A stretch of 64,000 nucleotides of DNA. Source: Ascidiimonas sp046199005 (GTDB lineage Bacteria; Bacteroidota; Bacteroidia; Flavobacteriales; Flavobacteriaceae). The stretch is taken from the NCBI GenBank assembly GCA_046199005.1, contig CP176050.1:3968001-4032000 (forward strand), written 5' to 3'. Within the stretch, counting starts at the first letter, position 1; each line of letters begins with the position of its first letter. The notes below the pieces were generated by a model. That model saw only the letters and a list, made by a program, of their open reading frames with translations. It did not search any database and had not been told where the DNA came from. This document shows, one piece after another, positions 1-8,162 of this stretch. The position numbers and the translations under genes were made by a program.

Positions 1-1
1 G

Positions 2-382
2 GTCGCATGGCATCTTGATCATATATTGCTTACCATTAACGGTATTTACAAAACTTTAAAAGAATCTGATACCACTAACTATCATTCCAGTTTAAATATT
101 CCTCGGGTTGTTATGTTTTCATTGAATTTCATTCCCAGAGGAAGGGCGAAATCACCGGAAAGAGTTCGCCCGAAAGACGATGTAGATTTGATTACTATTG
201 AAAAACATCTCGAAGAAGCACTTCAAAATCTCAATCGTTTTGACTCACTTCCAGAGAATGCTAACTTTATTCACCCCTACATTGGTCAACTTAACCGGGA
301 GGGTGCAAAACGATTTTTAAAGATTCATACAAGGCATCATTTAAAAATTTGTGATGACATCATACTTTCTAAAAAAGAATAG
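2..382 (+). CDS. DinB/DUF1569-like protein, 3' part (cut by window edge)
   Basis: The frame is open to the first base of the window, reading A-W-H-L-D-H before the first possible internal TTG start at 26, so the true start lies outside. The residues W-H-L-D-H and the later H-P-Y-I-G plus H-T-R-H-H-L match what I know of DUF1569 proteins, a branch of the DinB/YfiT four-helix metalloenzyme superfamily in which three histidines bind a metal. The substrate of this branch is not known. About 126 residues are visible. The gene is followed 22 bases later by a strong hairpin terminator. The family call is from motif memory, not a search. Confidence 0.65.
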   Translation, partial: VAWHLDHILLTINGIYKTLKESDTTNYHSSLNIPRVVMFSLNFIPRGRAKSPERVRPKDDVDLITIEKHLEEALQNLNRFDSLPENANFIHPYIGQLNREGAKRFLKIHTRHHLKICDDIILSKKE

Positions 383-404
383 GCGGGAATTTTACCTGTA
401 ACAA

Positions 405-436
405 AAAAACCATCTGTAAAAATACAGATGGTTTTT
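405..436. terminator. Bidirectional rho-independent terminator
   Basis: A perfect 14-bp stem (405-418 with 423-436) closes a four-A loop. The left arm starts with five A and the right arm ends with five T, so the hairpin can stop transcription from either side. It ends the DUF1569 gene. Before the IS element inserted it would also have lain about 20 bases downstream of rpmA on the other strand. Confidence 0.85.
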
Positions 437-489
437 AACTTGTATGTCTGTCTCGTCCTGAAATAGCGTTACACTAAAATTCAAGTGTA

Positions 490-876
490 ATGAAAAGTAA
501 TTATGTAAAGCGTACCCAAAAGGACTATCCTATGTCATTTAAGCTGCGTGTAGTTCAAGAGATTGAAACAGGAGAACTCACTCGTTCTCAAGCGTTATCG
601 AAGTATGGTATTCAAGCAAGATCTACTCTTGGCACATGGTTAAGAAAATATGGTAACTTTGATTGGGAGAACCAAAGTTATAAGCCAATGCCCAAAAGTC
701 CTCAACAGCGTATCATTGAACTAGAAGAAAAGATTAAGCTTTTAGAGAAACAAAAAGCCAGAGCAGAGTACCTGGCGGAGCGTGCCGATAAGAAAGCTAT
801 CTTGTTCGATATGATGATCGATCTAGCAGAAAAGGAATTTAATATTCCGATCAGAAAAAACTCCAAACCCAAGTAA
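490..876 (+). CDS. IS3-family transposase OrfA
   Basis: A 128-residue protein with a helix-turn-helix region at about residues 10-60 (S-F-K-L-R-V-V-Q-E-I-E, then S-K-Y-G-I-Q-A-R-S-T-L-G-T-W) and a leucine-zipper-like coiled coil at about 72-105. In IS3 elements OrfA binds the terminal repeats and, when made alone, usually dampens transposition. Its last codons contain the heptamer A-AAA-AAC (855-861). A -1 shift there would join it to OrfB to make the active OrfAB transposase. It sits 41 bases inside the left inverted repeat. Confidence 0.93.
   Translation: MKSNYVKRTQKDYPMSFKLRVVQEIETGELTRSQALSKYGIQARSTLGTWLRKYGNFDWENQSYKPMPKSPQQRIIELEEKIKLLEKQKARAEYLAERADKKAILFDMMIDLAEKEFNIPIRKNSKPK
855..861 (+). 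promoter_or_regulatory. Candidate -1 programmed frameshift site (A AAA AAC)
   Basis: In the orfA frame the bases read AGA AAA AAC, giving an X-XXY-YYZ heptamer. After a -1 slip the ribosome reads AAA AAA CTC and continues without a stop into orfB. The -1 frame opens at 843, after a TAA at 840-842, so the overlap window is 843-876 and the heptamer lies inside it. This arrangement is standard for IS3-family OrfAB synthesis. Efficiency cannot be judged from sequence. Confidence 0.7.
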
Positions 877-881
877 TCGAT

Positions 882-1778
882 ATGTTTAGAGTACCGTATC
901 AAGAAAGTATCTCATCTACCTGTGAGTTGCTTGGGATTAGTAGGCAGGTATATTACAGAGCAATTGCTTCAAGAGCAAAACGACAAACTGTGGCAAAGCA
1001 GGTCATAGACTTAGTTCACTCAATCCGTATAGAACAGCCACGTATTGGAACAAGAAAGCTGTATCATATACTGAAAAAGCCTTTACAAGAGCTAGGTGTT
1101 GGAAGGGATCGGTTGTTTGCTATTCTAAAAGCAAATCATATGCTTATCAAACCCAAGAGGAGTTATCATATCACCACCAACTCCCATCATCGTTTTAGAA
1201 AGCACAACAATTTGATAGAAAACCTATCAATCAACAGACCTGAACAGGTCTGGGTGGCCGATATAACTTATATAGGCAACAGGCAAAATCCGATGTATCT
1301 CTCATTAGTTACAGATGCTTATTCTAAAAAAATCATGGGATATTATGTCTCTAATACCCTAGAGACCAATAGCTCAATTAAAGCATTGAAATTAGCCATA
1401 AAGAATAGATACTATCCAATTCAACAACTCATACATCATTCTGACCGTGGGTTACAATACTGTAGTGATCATTACCAAAGAACACTACATAAACATAACA
1501 TGGAGTGTAGCATGACACAAAAGTATGATCCGTACCAAAATGCCATAGCCGAAAGGATCAATGGTATCTTAAAACAAGAATTCTTAATCCAAAACAGTCA
1601 GGCCAATCTAAAAATAATGAGAAAAATAGTTAAACAAAGTATTCATATTTACAATACCAAAAGACCTCATTTATCATGTAGTATGTTAACACCAGAGCGA
1701 ATGCACAATCAAAATAAGATCAAAATCAAATCCTATAGAACAAAAAACACTGAAGAGTTGCAACTCTTCAGTGTTTAA
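882..1778 (+). CDS. IS3-family transposase OrfB (DDE integrase core)
   Basis: A 298-residue protein. An HTH_21-like segment (about residues 35-95) precedes an rve integrase fold with D127 (in V-A-D-I-T-Y), D188 (in H-H-S-D-R-G) and E224 (in A-I-A-E-R), a D-D-35-E arrangement typical of IS3. The frame is open upstream of the ATG back to 843, so the natural product is probably the OrfAB fusion made by -1 frameshifting; the ATG at 882 would give OrfB alone. The stop codon is part of a 32-bp perfect palindrome. No disabling change is visible. Confidence 0.93.
   Translation: MFRVPYQESISSTCELLGISRQVYYRAIASRAKRQTVAKQVIDLVHSIRIEQPRIGTRKLYHILKKPLQELGVGRDRLFAILKANHMLIKPKRSYHITTNSHHRFRKHNNLIENLSINRPEQVWVADITYIGNRQNPMYLSLVTDAYSKKIMGYYVSNTLETNSSIKALKLAIKNRYYPIQQLIHHSDRGLQYCSDHYQRTLHKHNMECSMTQKYDPYQNAIAERINGILKQEFLIQNSQANLKIMRKIVKQSIHIYNTKRPHLSCSMLTPERMHNQNKIKIKSYRTKNTEELQLFSV
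1745..1776. terminator. 32-bp perfect palindrome at the orfB stop codon
   Basis: Arms 1745-1760 and 1761-1776 are perfectly complementary with no spacer. They encode the last OrfB residues up to the first base of the TAA. On the minus strand the hairpin is followed by a run of T (complement of the A-run at 1742-1747), so it can act as a terminator for rpmA read-through entering the IS. On the plus strand a T-rich stretch follows at 1783-1788. Confidence 0.6.
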
Positions 1779-1837
1779 GTGTATTTTTAACTAATCTAAA
1801 AACTGTAACGGTTTTTTAGGACTAGTCAGTCTTAAAT

Positions 1838-2098
1838 CTATGCCTCGAAAGGTTCTATAGAAACATAAGACTTATTGTTCTTTTTCTTCTCAAATTTTAC
1901 GATACCGTCAACCTGAGCATGAAGCGTATGATCTTTACCCATATAAACATTCTCACCTGGATTGTGAGCGGTACCACGTTGTCTTACGATGATATTTCCA
2001 GCAATAGCAGCCTGACCACCAAAAATCTTAACACCTAAGCGTTTCGATTCTGATTCTCTACCGTTTTTGGAACTACCAACACCTTTTTTGTGTGCCAT
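1838..2098 (-). CDS. rpmA: Large ribosomal subunit protein bL27
   Basis: An 86-residue protein beginning [14 protein letters not shown], the diagnostic bL27 start, with G-Q-x-A and R-Q-R-G-T-x-x-x-P-G. bL27 lies at the 50S peptidyl-transferase centre. The N-terminus starts directly at M-A-H-K without the cleavable extension seen in Firmicutes. It follows rplU by 42 bases, the usual rplU-rpmA pair. The IS3 element lies just past its stop codon and separates it from the presumed native terminator at 405-436. Confidence 0.97.
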   Translation of the reverse strand: MAHKKGVGSSKNGRESESKRLGVKIFGGQAAIAGNIIVRQRGTAHNPGENVYMGKDHTLHAQVDGIVKFEKKKNNKSYVSIEPFEA

Positions 2099-2140
2099 TT
2101 TTATATTATTTTACGAACTTAAAGTTCGGGTTAAACATTT

Positions 2141-2833
2141 TTATTTAGCAATGCCCCCTTTAAGGTCATCTTGCAACTTGGCAAGCTCATCCCATTTCCC
2201 ATCTGCTGCCAACTGCGCTTGCTGCGGCCATGTATCAGGAACTTTTGAAGCATATCGAGGTCCAGCCTCTTCTAAAATACTCTTCAACTTTTCAATGGAA
2301 GCTCCTGCGAGGTCAGCAAAAGAAACGATTCCTGCATTGTTGAAAATTTCAGCAATTTTTGGACCAATTCCTTCAATCTTTTTAAGATCATCTCCTGCCG
2401 CTTTTTTCGTTGCAGGTTTCTTAGCTGCCTTTTTCTGAGCGCTTACTTTTTCAGGCTTTAAAGGCGGAACCGCTTTCTCCTCTTTTTTAGGAGCTGCTTT
2501 TTTGGTTGCCTTTTTAGCTCCTGAGGCTATGATGTTTTCAATAGTGATTTGACTAAAAGACTGGCGGTGACCATTTTTCACCTTATAACCTTTACGTCTT
2601 TTTTTCTTAAAAACAATAACCTTGTCACCTTTAAGGTGCTTTAAGACTTTAGCTTCCACAGAAGCACCGTCTATAGCTGGGGCGCCGATGGTTACGCTAC
2701 CGTTGTCGTCTAACAAAAGAACATTGTCAAATGTGACCTTGCTTCCTTCATCTTCAGCCAAACGGTGTACGAAAACCTTCTGGTCTTTTTGCACTTTGAA
2801 TTGCTGCCCTGCTATCTCTACAATTGCATACAT
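2141..2833 (-). CDS. rplU: Large ribosomal subunit protein bL21 with C-terminal HhH extension
   Basis: Residues 1-102 are a full bL21 (M-Y-A-I-V-E-I-A-G-Q-Q-F-K-V start; K-K-K-R-R-K-G-Y-K near residue 80, then G-H-R-Q). A Lys/Ala/Pro-rich linker (about 105-147) leads to a domain at about 148-230 with I-E-G-I-G-P-K-I, a helix-hairpin-helix motif. Most bacterial bL21 proteins are about 100 residues, so this one is more than twice the usual length; such extensions are known in Bacteroidota. The HhH part may contact rRNA or another nucleic acid (inference). A textbook flavobacterial promoter lies 52-82 bases upstream of the ATG. Confidence 0.95.
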   Translation of the reverse strand: MYAIVEIAGQQFKVQKDQKVFVHRLAEDEGSKVTFDNVLLLDDNGSVTIGAPAIDGASVEAKVLKHLKGDKVIVFKKKRRKGYKVKNGHRQSFSQITIENIIASGAKKATKKAAPKKEEKAVPPLKPEKVSAQKKAAKKPATKKAAGDDLKKIEGIGPKIAEIFNNAGIVSFADLAGASIEKLKSILEEAGPRYASKVPDTWPQQAQLAADGKWDELAKLQDDLKGGIAK

Positions 2834-2884
2834 AGCTTACAAATTAATCATTTAGTTTCTAAACCTTTCTTGAAAAGGCGGGTG

Positions 2885-2915
2885 CAAATATAGTGCTATT
2901 TGCTTAAAATACAAA
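2885..2915 (-). promoter_or_regulatory. Promoter of rplU-rpmA
   Basis: Reading the minus strand: TTTG (2915-2912), 19 bases, then TATATTTG (2892-2885). This matches the Bacteroidota -33/-7 consensus (TTTG, 17-23 bases, TAnnTTTG). The predicted transcript start is near 2878, giving a leader of about 45 bases before rplU. Confidence 0.8.
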
Positions 2916-2987
2916 CGATTTATATTTCAAAAAACTTGAAATTCTGAAAGAACATTTTAAGAGGTAAATCCTAGTTATATTCTTCTG

Positions 2988-3467
2988 CTACTTAGAGACT
3001 TCTGTTTCTGCTATTTGTTTTTTCGTAGTATTCCAGCTGGGTTTAAATTTTTGCATAAAAGCCAATGTAAGTACAAGAGCCGAAGCTAAACCTTCAATAG
3101 TAAGTACAAAAATCAAAATTCCAGGACCTTGATTGTAATCTTTCATCCAGGTATCCATAATCCTCACAGGAAATTCAGGATCCAGGTGAAACATATATAC
3201 TGCCATGAACAAAACAAAGATCAATGTCGCCAAAAATCCTGTATACATACCCGTTCTAAAACCGTTGTAATACGTGAATTTTTCTCCGTCAAGAACCTTC
3301 TTTAGTTTGATAGCAGCATAAATGCCATAGGCCATGATCGCTCCATTAAGCAATCGCAACCAAGGATTCTCGTGAAGATTAAATAACTTTACAAATAAAA
3401 AATAGAATATCAAAGTTATAGCTAAAATCACTCCATAGCGTATATGTATTTTTTTTGTCATCATCAT
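2988..3467 (-). CDS. DUF4199-family membrane protein
   Basis: A 159-residue protein with four predicted membrane helices (about 10-30, 38-55, 75-95, 118-138) and a charged, Lys-rich C-terminus. The order of helices and the Y-Y-N-G-F-R-T-G motif after helix 2 resemble DUF4199 proteins of Bacteroidota, whose function is unknown. It starts with three successive ATG codons, so the exact start is uncertain by one or two residues. It is monocistronic and divergent from the M16 peptidase pair. Confidence 0.7.
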   Translation of the reverse strand: MMMTKKIHIRYGVILAITLIFYFLFVKLFNLHENPWLRLLNGAIMAYGIYAAIKLKKVLDGEKFTYYNGFRTGMYTGFLATLIFVLFMAVYMFHLDPEFPVRIMDTWMKDYNQGPGILIFVLTIEGLASALVLTLAFMQKFKPSWNTTKKQIAETEVSK

Positions 3468-3682
3468 GTTGCGTAAATTTTAGTTAGTTTAGAATGCATT
3501 AAAAAGATAGCAAAAAAAACTTCCTCAATACTTAATAAACCGTTAATTTTTTTTGTTAAGAACCCTAATCAATCCCGAAATACGTACTTTTGAAAGCTAT
3601 TTTTTTATGAATTTGTAACAAAATCTTTCATAAAGAAACTAATCTATCATATTTATCATTAATACTAATTTTAAACACTGCA

Positions 3683-5005
3683 ATGAAAAAACATTTTGTA
3701 ATTCTTACCGCACTCCTATGGGCGGTAACTTTTGTTAATGCCCAGCAGGTCGACTTTGAAGAATATGACCTTGATAATGGGTTGCATGTAATACTACATC
3801 AAGACAAGACCGCTCCTATAGTAGTAACCTCTATTTCTTATCATGTGGGAGCTAAAGACGAAAATCCGGAAAGAACCGGTTTCGCCCATTTTTTTGAGCA
3901 TCTATTGTTCGAAGGAACAAAAAATATCAAGCGAGGAGAATGGGATAAGATCGTAAAGTCTAATGGCGGAAAGAATAATGCTACCACCAACGATGATCGC
4001 ACCTATTATTACGAAGTTTTTCCTTCAAACTCACTTGCTACAGGTCTTTGGCTGGAATCAGAAAGACTACTTCACCCTGAAATTACACAGGTAGGTGTAG
4101 ATACACAAAACGAAGTTGTAAAAGAAGAAAAAAGACTTCGTATCGATAACAGACCGTATGGCAGAATTTTTGAGGAACTTAAAAAAGGAATATTCAAAAA
4201 GCATCCGTATCGATGGAGTCCTATTGGATCTATGGAGCATTTAGACGCTGCTACGCTTGAGGAGTTTCTTGCTTTCAACAAAAAATTCTACATCCCTAAC
4301 AACGCCGTTTTGGTAGTAGCAGGAGATTTTGAGAAGAAAGAAGCAAAAAAGCTAATTGAAGATTACTTTGGTCCCATACCAAGAGGTGAAGAAATTGTTC
4401 GGAATTTTCCTAAAGAAGACCCGATTACAGAAGAATTTACGGTCAAGGCTTACGATCCTAACATTCAAATTCCAGCGATCATAGTTGCCTATAGAACTCC
4501 TTCTTTTAAAGACAGAGATGCAAGAGTCTTAGATATGATCTCTTCTTATTTAAGTGGAGGAAACAGTTCTAAACTCTACAAGAAATTAGTAGATAAAGAA
4601 AAGAAAGCACTTGCTGTGCAAGCATTCAATTTTAGCGAAGAAGATTACGGTCTTTCTGCTATCTTTTCAATTCCTTTGGGTGAAACTACCCTAGACCAAT
4701 TGGTCGCAGGCATCGATGAGGAGATTGAAAAACTTCAAAACGAACTTATCTCCGAAAAAGATTTCGAAAAACTTCAGAATCAGTTTGAAAATCAGTTCGT
4801 GAATGCAAATTCAAGCCTAGAAGGTATTGCGGGCTCTCTCGCCAACTATTATTTATTATATGGTGACACTGACTTAATTAACAGTGAAATTGACATATAC
4901 AGGTCGGTAACAAGAGAAGAGATCAAAGAAGTAGCTAATAAATACTTGAAGAAAAATCAAAGAATGCTCTTGGAGTATTTACCTAAAGAACAAGAAAATC
5001 AGTAA
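3683..5005 (+). CDS. M16 family zinc metallopeptidase, catalytic partner
   Basis: A 440-residue secreted protein with a signal peptide ending near V-N-A-Q (residues 18-21). The inverted zinc motif H-F-F-E-H is at residues 69-73, followed by the distal glutamate region (E-V-V-K-E-E-K-R-L-R). The N-terminal M16 domain is followed by the M16_C domain, giving the usual two-domain, roughly 45-kDa subunit. It probably degrades peptides in the periplasm. The next gene, 6 bases on, encodes an M16 protein without the zinc motif, so the two likely form an active/inactive heterodimer like mitochondrial processing peptidase. A TACTTTTG -7-like box lies at 3585-3592. Confidence 0.92.
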   Translation: MKKHFVILTALLWAVTFVNAQQVDFEEYDLDNGLHVILHQDKTAPIVVTSISYHVGAKDENPERTGFAHFFEHLLFEGTKNIKRGEWDKIVKSNGGKNNATTNDDRTYYYEVFPSNSLATGLWLESERLLHPEITQVGVDTQNEVVKEEKRLRIDNRPYGRIFEELKKGIFKKHPYRWSPIGSMEHLDAATLEEFLAFNKKFYIPNNAVLVVAGDFEKKEAKKLIEDYFGPIPRGEEIVRNFPKEDPITEEFTVKAYDPNIQIPAIIVAYRTPSFKDRDARVLDMISSYLSGGNSSKLYKKLVDKEKKALAVQAFNFSEEDYGLSAIFSIPLGETTLDQLVAGIDEEIEKLQNELISEKDFEKLQNQFENQFVNANSSLEGIAGSLANYYLLYGDTDLINSEIDIYRSVTREEIKEVANKYLKKNQRMLLEYLPKEQENQ

Positions 5006-5011
5006 AAGAAG

Positions 5012-7078
5012 ATGAAAAGAATTATAGTTACCTTACTATTTTTATGTGCCTGCACCTTGCATGCGCAAATAGACAGATCTAAACAACCACAGGCAGGACC
5101 GGCACCAAAGATCAAGCTTGGCAATCCTCAAACATTCGAATTACCCAATGGTTTGAAGGTTCTATTGGTTGAAAATCACAAGTTACCACGTGTATCTTAT
5201 ACATTAACAATCGATAATCCGCCCTACGCAGAAGGGGACAAAGCTGGTGTAGCCACTTTGTTGGGTAGTGTTCTTGGAAAAGGTTCTGTAAATATTCCTA
5301 AAGACGATTTTGAAGAGGAAGTCGATTATATGGGCGCCTTTATGACTTTCAATCCTTCAGGTGGTTTTGCAAGAGGACTTTCAAAATATTCCGGAAGAAT
5401 TCTGGAATTAATGGCAGATGCAGCTATTAATCCGAATTTCACCGAAGAGGAGTTTCAGAAGGAAAAAGATAAATTGCTTGAAAGTCTGAAGTCAAATGAA
5501 AAAAGTGTTACCGCAGCGGCGAGAAGAGTGGAAGCTGCACTCGCATACGGAAAAGATCATCCTTACGGAGAATTTTCTACTCGTGAAACTGTTGAAAATG
5601 TAAAGTTTGAAGACGTCAAAAATTATTACCGCAATTTCTTTGTTCCCAAAAACGCATACCTGGTTGTGGTTGGTGATATTGACTATAAAGATCTTAAAAA
5701 TAAGGTTACAGAATATTTTAGTGGATGGAAAGCAGCCAGCCCTCTTAAGATCTCATATTCTAAGCCTGCATCTGTACAGTATACACAGATCAATTTTGTA
5801 GACATGCCAAATGCAGTTCAATCTGAAATAACGGTTCAAAACGTAGTAGATCTGCAAAAGACAGACGAGGATTATTTTCCGGCATTAATTGCAAACAATA
5901 TTTTAGGAGGTGGTTCTAAAGGCATGTTGTTTTCTAACTTACGAGAGGACAAAGGATACACTTACGGTGCCTACTCAAGATTAGACGCCGATAAATATGC
6001 TTCACGATTTAGAGCGTTCGCCAGTGTTAGAAATGAAGTGACAGACAGTGCAATCGTTGCATTTCTGGAAGAGATCAATACGATCAGGGATAAAAAGGTT
6101 TCTACTCAGGATCTTGTGCTCGCGAAAGCCGATTACACTGGTAATTTCATCATGGCTTTAGAAAAGCCAGAAACGATTGCCAGATATGCGTTAGCAATTG
6201 AAACAGATGATCTGCCGGAAGATTTTTACACCACTTATCTTCAAAAGATAAATGCTGTTACTGTAGAACAAGTTCAGGAAGCAGCTCAAAAATATTTTAA
6301 AGCAAACAATGCTAGAATTGTCGTGACTGGAAAAGGAAGTGACGTGATTGAAAAACTTGAAAATTTCAACTACAATGGTAAAAAAGTTCCGATTTCTTAT
6401 TTCGATAAATATGCGAAAGCTACTGATAAACCAGATTACAGTGCAGGTATTCCAGAAGGGACTACCGCTGCTTCGGTACTTCAAAAATATGTTGACGCTA
6501 TTGGTGGTACCGATAAATTGAAAGGAGTGAATTCTGTTCTTATAAATGCAGAAGGTTCTATGCAGGGGATGACTCTGAATCTCGAAATGAAAACCACTAG
6601 CGAAAATCAATTTGCTATGGACATGAAGATGAATGGAGGCTCTATGATGAAGCAAGTATTTGATGGTGAGAGCGGATTTGTCATGGCTCAAGGGCAAAAA
6701 AGAGAATTACCTGAGGCGCAAATCGCAGCCTTGAAAGCTGAGTCAGTTCCGTTTCCTGAATTGCTCTACCTTACTAGTGACAACATTAAGTTAGAAGGTA
6801 TCGAAGATGTAGAAGGCGCCAAAGCTTATGCAGTAAAGGTATCAGACAATAAGGTAAATTATTATGATGTAGAGTCTGGATTAAAGATAAAATCGGTAAC
6901 AACGGTAGAAGCGCAAGGACAAACTACGAAACAAGCCTTGGGTCTTACTAATTACCAGGAAGTCTCAGGAATTCTATTTCCTTTTACGTTAAGCCAGTCT
7001 TTTGGACCGCAAAGTATTAATTTTGAAGTGAAAGAACTCAAAGTTAATGAAGGTGTTTCCGCAGACGACTTTAAATAG
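5012..7078 (+). CDS. M16 family protein without zinc motif, with C-terminal lipid-carrier-like domain
   Basis: A 688-residue protein with a signal peptide (about 1-18, ending L-H-A-Q). The M16 fold covers about residues 35-460, but the H-x-x-E-H site is missing: the matching segment reads A-G-V-A-T-L-L-G-S. It keeps the C-terminal half motif R-E-D-K-G-Y-T-Y-G, so it is likely the non-catalytic subunit. Residues about 485-688 form an extra beta-rich domain (S-V-L-Q-K-Y-V-D-A-I-G-G, repeated D-x-x-x-Y-Y-D-V strands) that resembles LolA/LolB-like lipoprotein-sorting folds (inferred, not tested). Translation is probably coupled to the gene before it. Confidence 0.88.
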   Translation: MKRIIVTLLFLCACTLHAQIDRSKQPQAGPAPKIKLGNPQTFELPNGLKVLLVENHKLPRVSYTLTIDNPPYAEGDKAGVATLLGSVLGKGSVNIPKDDFEEEVDYMGAFMTFNPSGGFARGLSKYSGRILELMADAAINPNFTEEEFQKEKDKLLESLKSNEKSVTAAARRVEAALAYGKDHPYGEFSTRETVENVKFEDVKNYYRNFFVPKNAYLVVVGDIDYKDLKNKVTEYFSGWKAASPLKISYSKPASVQYTQINFVDMPNAVQSEITVQNVVDLQKTDEDYFPALIANNILGGGSKGMLFSNLREDKGYTYGAYSRLDADKYASRFRAFASVRNEVTDSAIVAFLEEINTIRDKKVSTQDLVLAKADYTGNFIMALEKPETIARYALAIETDDLPEDFYTTYLQKINAVTVEQVQEAAQKYFKANNARIVVTGKGSDVIEKLENFNYNGKKVPISYFDKYAKATDKPDYSAGIPEGTTAASVLQKYVDAIGGTDKLKGVNSVLINAEGSMQGMTLNLEMKTTSENQFAMDMKMNGGSMMKQVFDGESGFVMAQGQKRELPEAQIAALKAESVPFPELLYLTSDNIKLEGIEDVEGAKAYAVKVSDNKVNYYDVESGLKIKSVTTVEAQGQTTKQALGLTNYQEVSGILFPFTLSQSFGPQSINFEVKELKVNEGVSADDFK

Positions 7079-7100
7079 TCTTTAACAAAATATAATCAGA

Positions 7101-7128
7101 AAAGCACCCTTTTTAAGGGTGTTTTTTT
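7101..7128 (+). terminator. Rho-independent terminator of the M16 pair
   Basis: CACCCTT (7105-7111) pairs with AAGGGTG (7115-7121) around a TTT loop and is followed by seven T. It also overlaps the 3' end of the convergent EamA gene. Confidence 0.88.
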
Positions 7129-7999
7129 ATGAGTTTTTGTTAGCGAGATACACGCCAGTTAAAATTACAGCACCACCGGCCAGTTGTAAGAGACTTAATG
7201 ATTCCCCATCTAACAATCCCCAGAAAATAGCCATGATTGGCATTGTATAGGTCACAGAGGCTGCAAACACCGGATTGGAAATACTTATTAATTTGTTGAA
7301 TAATACTTTAGCAATTGCCGTACCTAATAAAGATAGAAGAACAACATATAGAAGCGACTCTTGCATTTCAGTAGACGCGGCAATTACTTCAAAAAACCCA
7401 GTTGCATATAAAATGATCAGCGCTGGGATAAGTATGATTACAAAATTGCCGGTAGCTATACTTAACGGACTCAGGTGCTGTAAAAACTTTTTAAGCATGT
7501 TGATGTTGAGTGCATAACATAAAGAAGATGCCAGCACTAGCAAGCTATACCAGTAATTCTGGTCTGGATTAAAAGTAGCCCCTTTCAGAATAAGGATCAT
7601 AGTCCCTGCAAGACCTATTAAAATTCCTAACCATTGCTTTCTGGAACTCATGACTCCGAACAAGATCGTACCGGTAATAATAGTGTTCAAAGGTGTTAGA
7701 GAATTTAAGATGGCCGCCACAGCACTATCTATTTCTGTCTGAGCGAAAGCGAAAAAGAAAGGCGGAAAGAAAGAACCTGCAAGTGCAGTGAGGGTAATCC
7801 ATTTCCAATCTGGTTTTTTGATCTCCCTAATTCTTCTAAAGCCAACAGCAAAAAGAAAAATAGCGGTAAAAACAATCCTCAGAGCACCCATTTGAAAAGG
7901 AGAAAGCCCCACGAGTGCTTTTTTTATCAGGATGAAAGAACTTCCCCAAATAATAGAAAGCGCTAACAGATACAGCCATTTATTACCTTGATTATTCAT
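7127..7999 (-). CDS. EamA/DMT-family transporter
   Basis: A 290-residue inner-membrane protein with about ten hydrophobic helices in two repeated EamA units. Each has the characteristic motifs: W-G-S-S-F-I-L-I-K-K in helix 1, and the end of helix 4 running into an inverted second half. Substrates of such drug/metabolite exporters (amino acids, purines, drugs) cannot be told from sequence. A GTG at 8026 would add nine residues (T-F-A-N-Q-N-C-R before M-N-N-Q); I chose the ATG at 7999 because the added residues do not look like a DMT N-terminus. The 3' end overlaps the terminator of the convergent M16 unit. Confidence 0.87.
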   Translation of the reverse strand: MNNQGNKWLYLLALSIIWGSSFILIKKALVGLSPFQMGALRIVFTAIFLFAVGFRRIREIKKPDWKWITLTALAGSFFPPFFFAFAQTEIDSAVAAILNSLTPLNTIITGTILFGVMSSRKQWLGILIGLAGTMILILKGATFNPDQNYWYSLLVLASSLCYALNINMLKKFLQHLSPLSIATGNFVIILIPALIILYATGFFEVIAASTEMQESLLYVVLLSLLGTAIAKVLFNKLISISNPVFAASVTYTMPIMAIFWGLLDGESLSLLQLAGGAVILTGVYLANKNS

Positions 8000-8162
8000 T
8001 CTACAGTTCTGATTAGCAAATGTCACCTATTTAAGAGACATCCTCGGCAATCCGATAAATGTTTTTTACTATCTGAGTATAGAAAATTGCAATTTAATGT
8101 TATGGGTCATTCGGTCAAAACGTGATAGTGAAGTATCTTTATATGCGTTAAATTAATTTGAA

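Larger units (their letters stand above)
449..1828 (+). mobile_element. Intact IS3-family insertion sequence, 1380 bp
   Basis: The ends are imperfect inverted repeats of about 25 bp (449-473 and 1804-1828, about 19 of 25 matching) that begin TG and end CA. Both share the GTCCT and CGTTACA blocks. The flanking bases are GTC at 446-448 and GTC at 1829-1831, a 3-bp target duplication, as IS3-family elements make. Inside are orfA and orfB in the -1 frame relation, a slippery heptamer, and a DDE integrase core. All parts look functional. The right end lies 9 bases from the rpmA stop codon. Confidence 0.9.

Noticed and set aside
2067..2438. A 123-codon open frame antisense to rplU and the rpmA start
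   Set aside because: Fully explained by the Lys/Ala-rich tail of bL21 read backwards.
6191..6697. A 168-codon frame antisense to the second M16 gene
   Set aside because: Phe/Ile/His-rich composition typical of a shadow frame; the sense strand encodes a clear M16 protein.
5012..7078. Loss of H-x-x-E-H taken as a broken peptidase gene
   Set aside because: Missing the zinc motif is the rule for the partner subunit in M16 pairs; the frame is intact and long.
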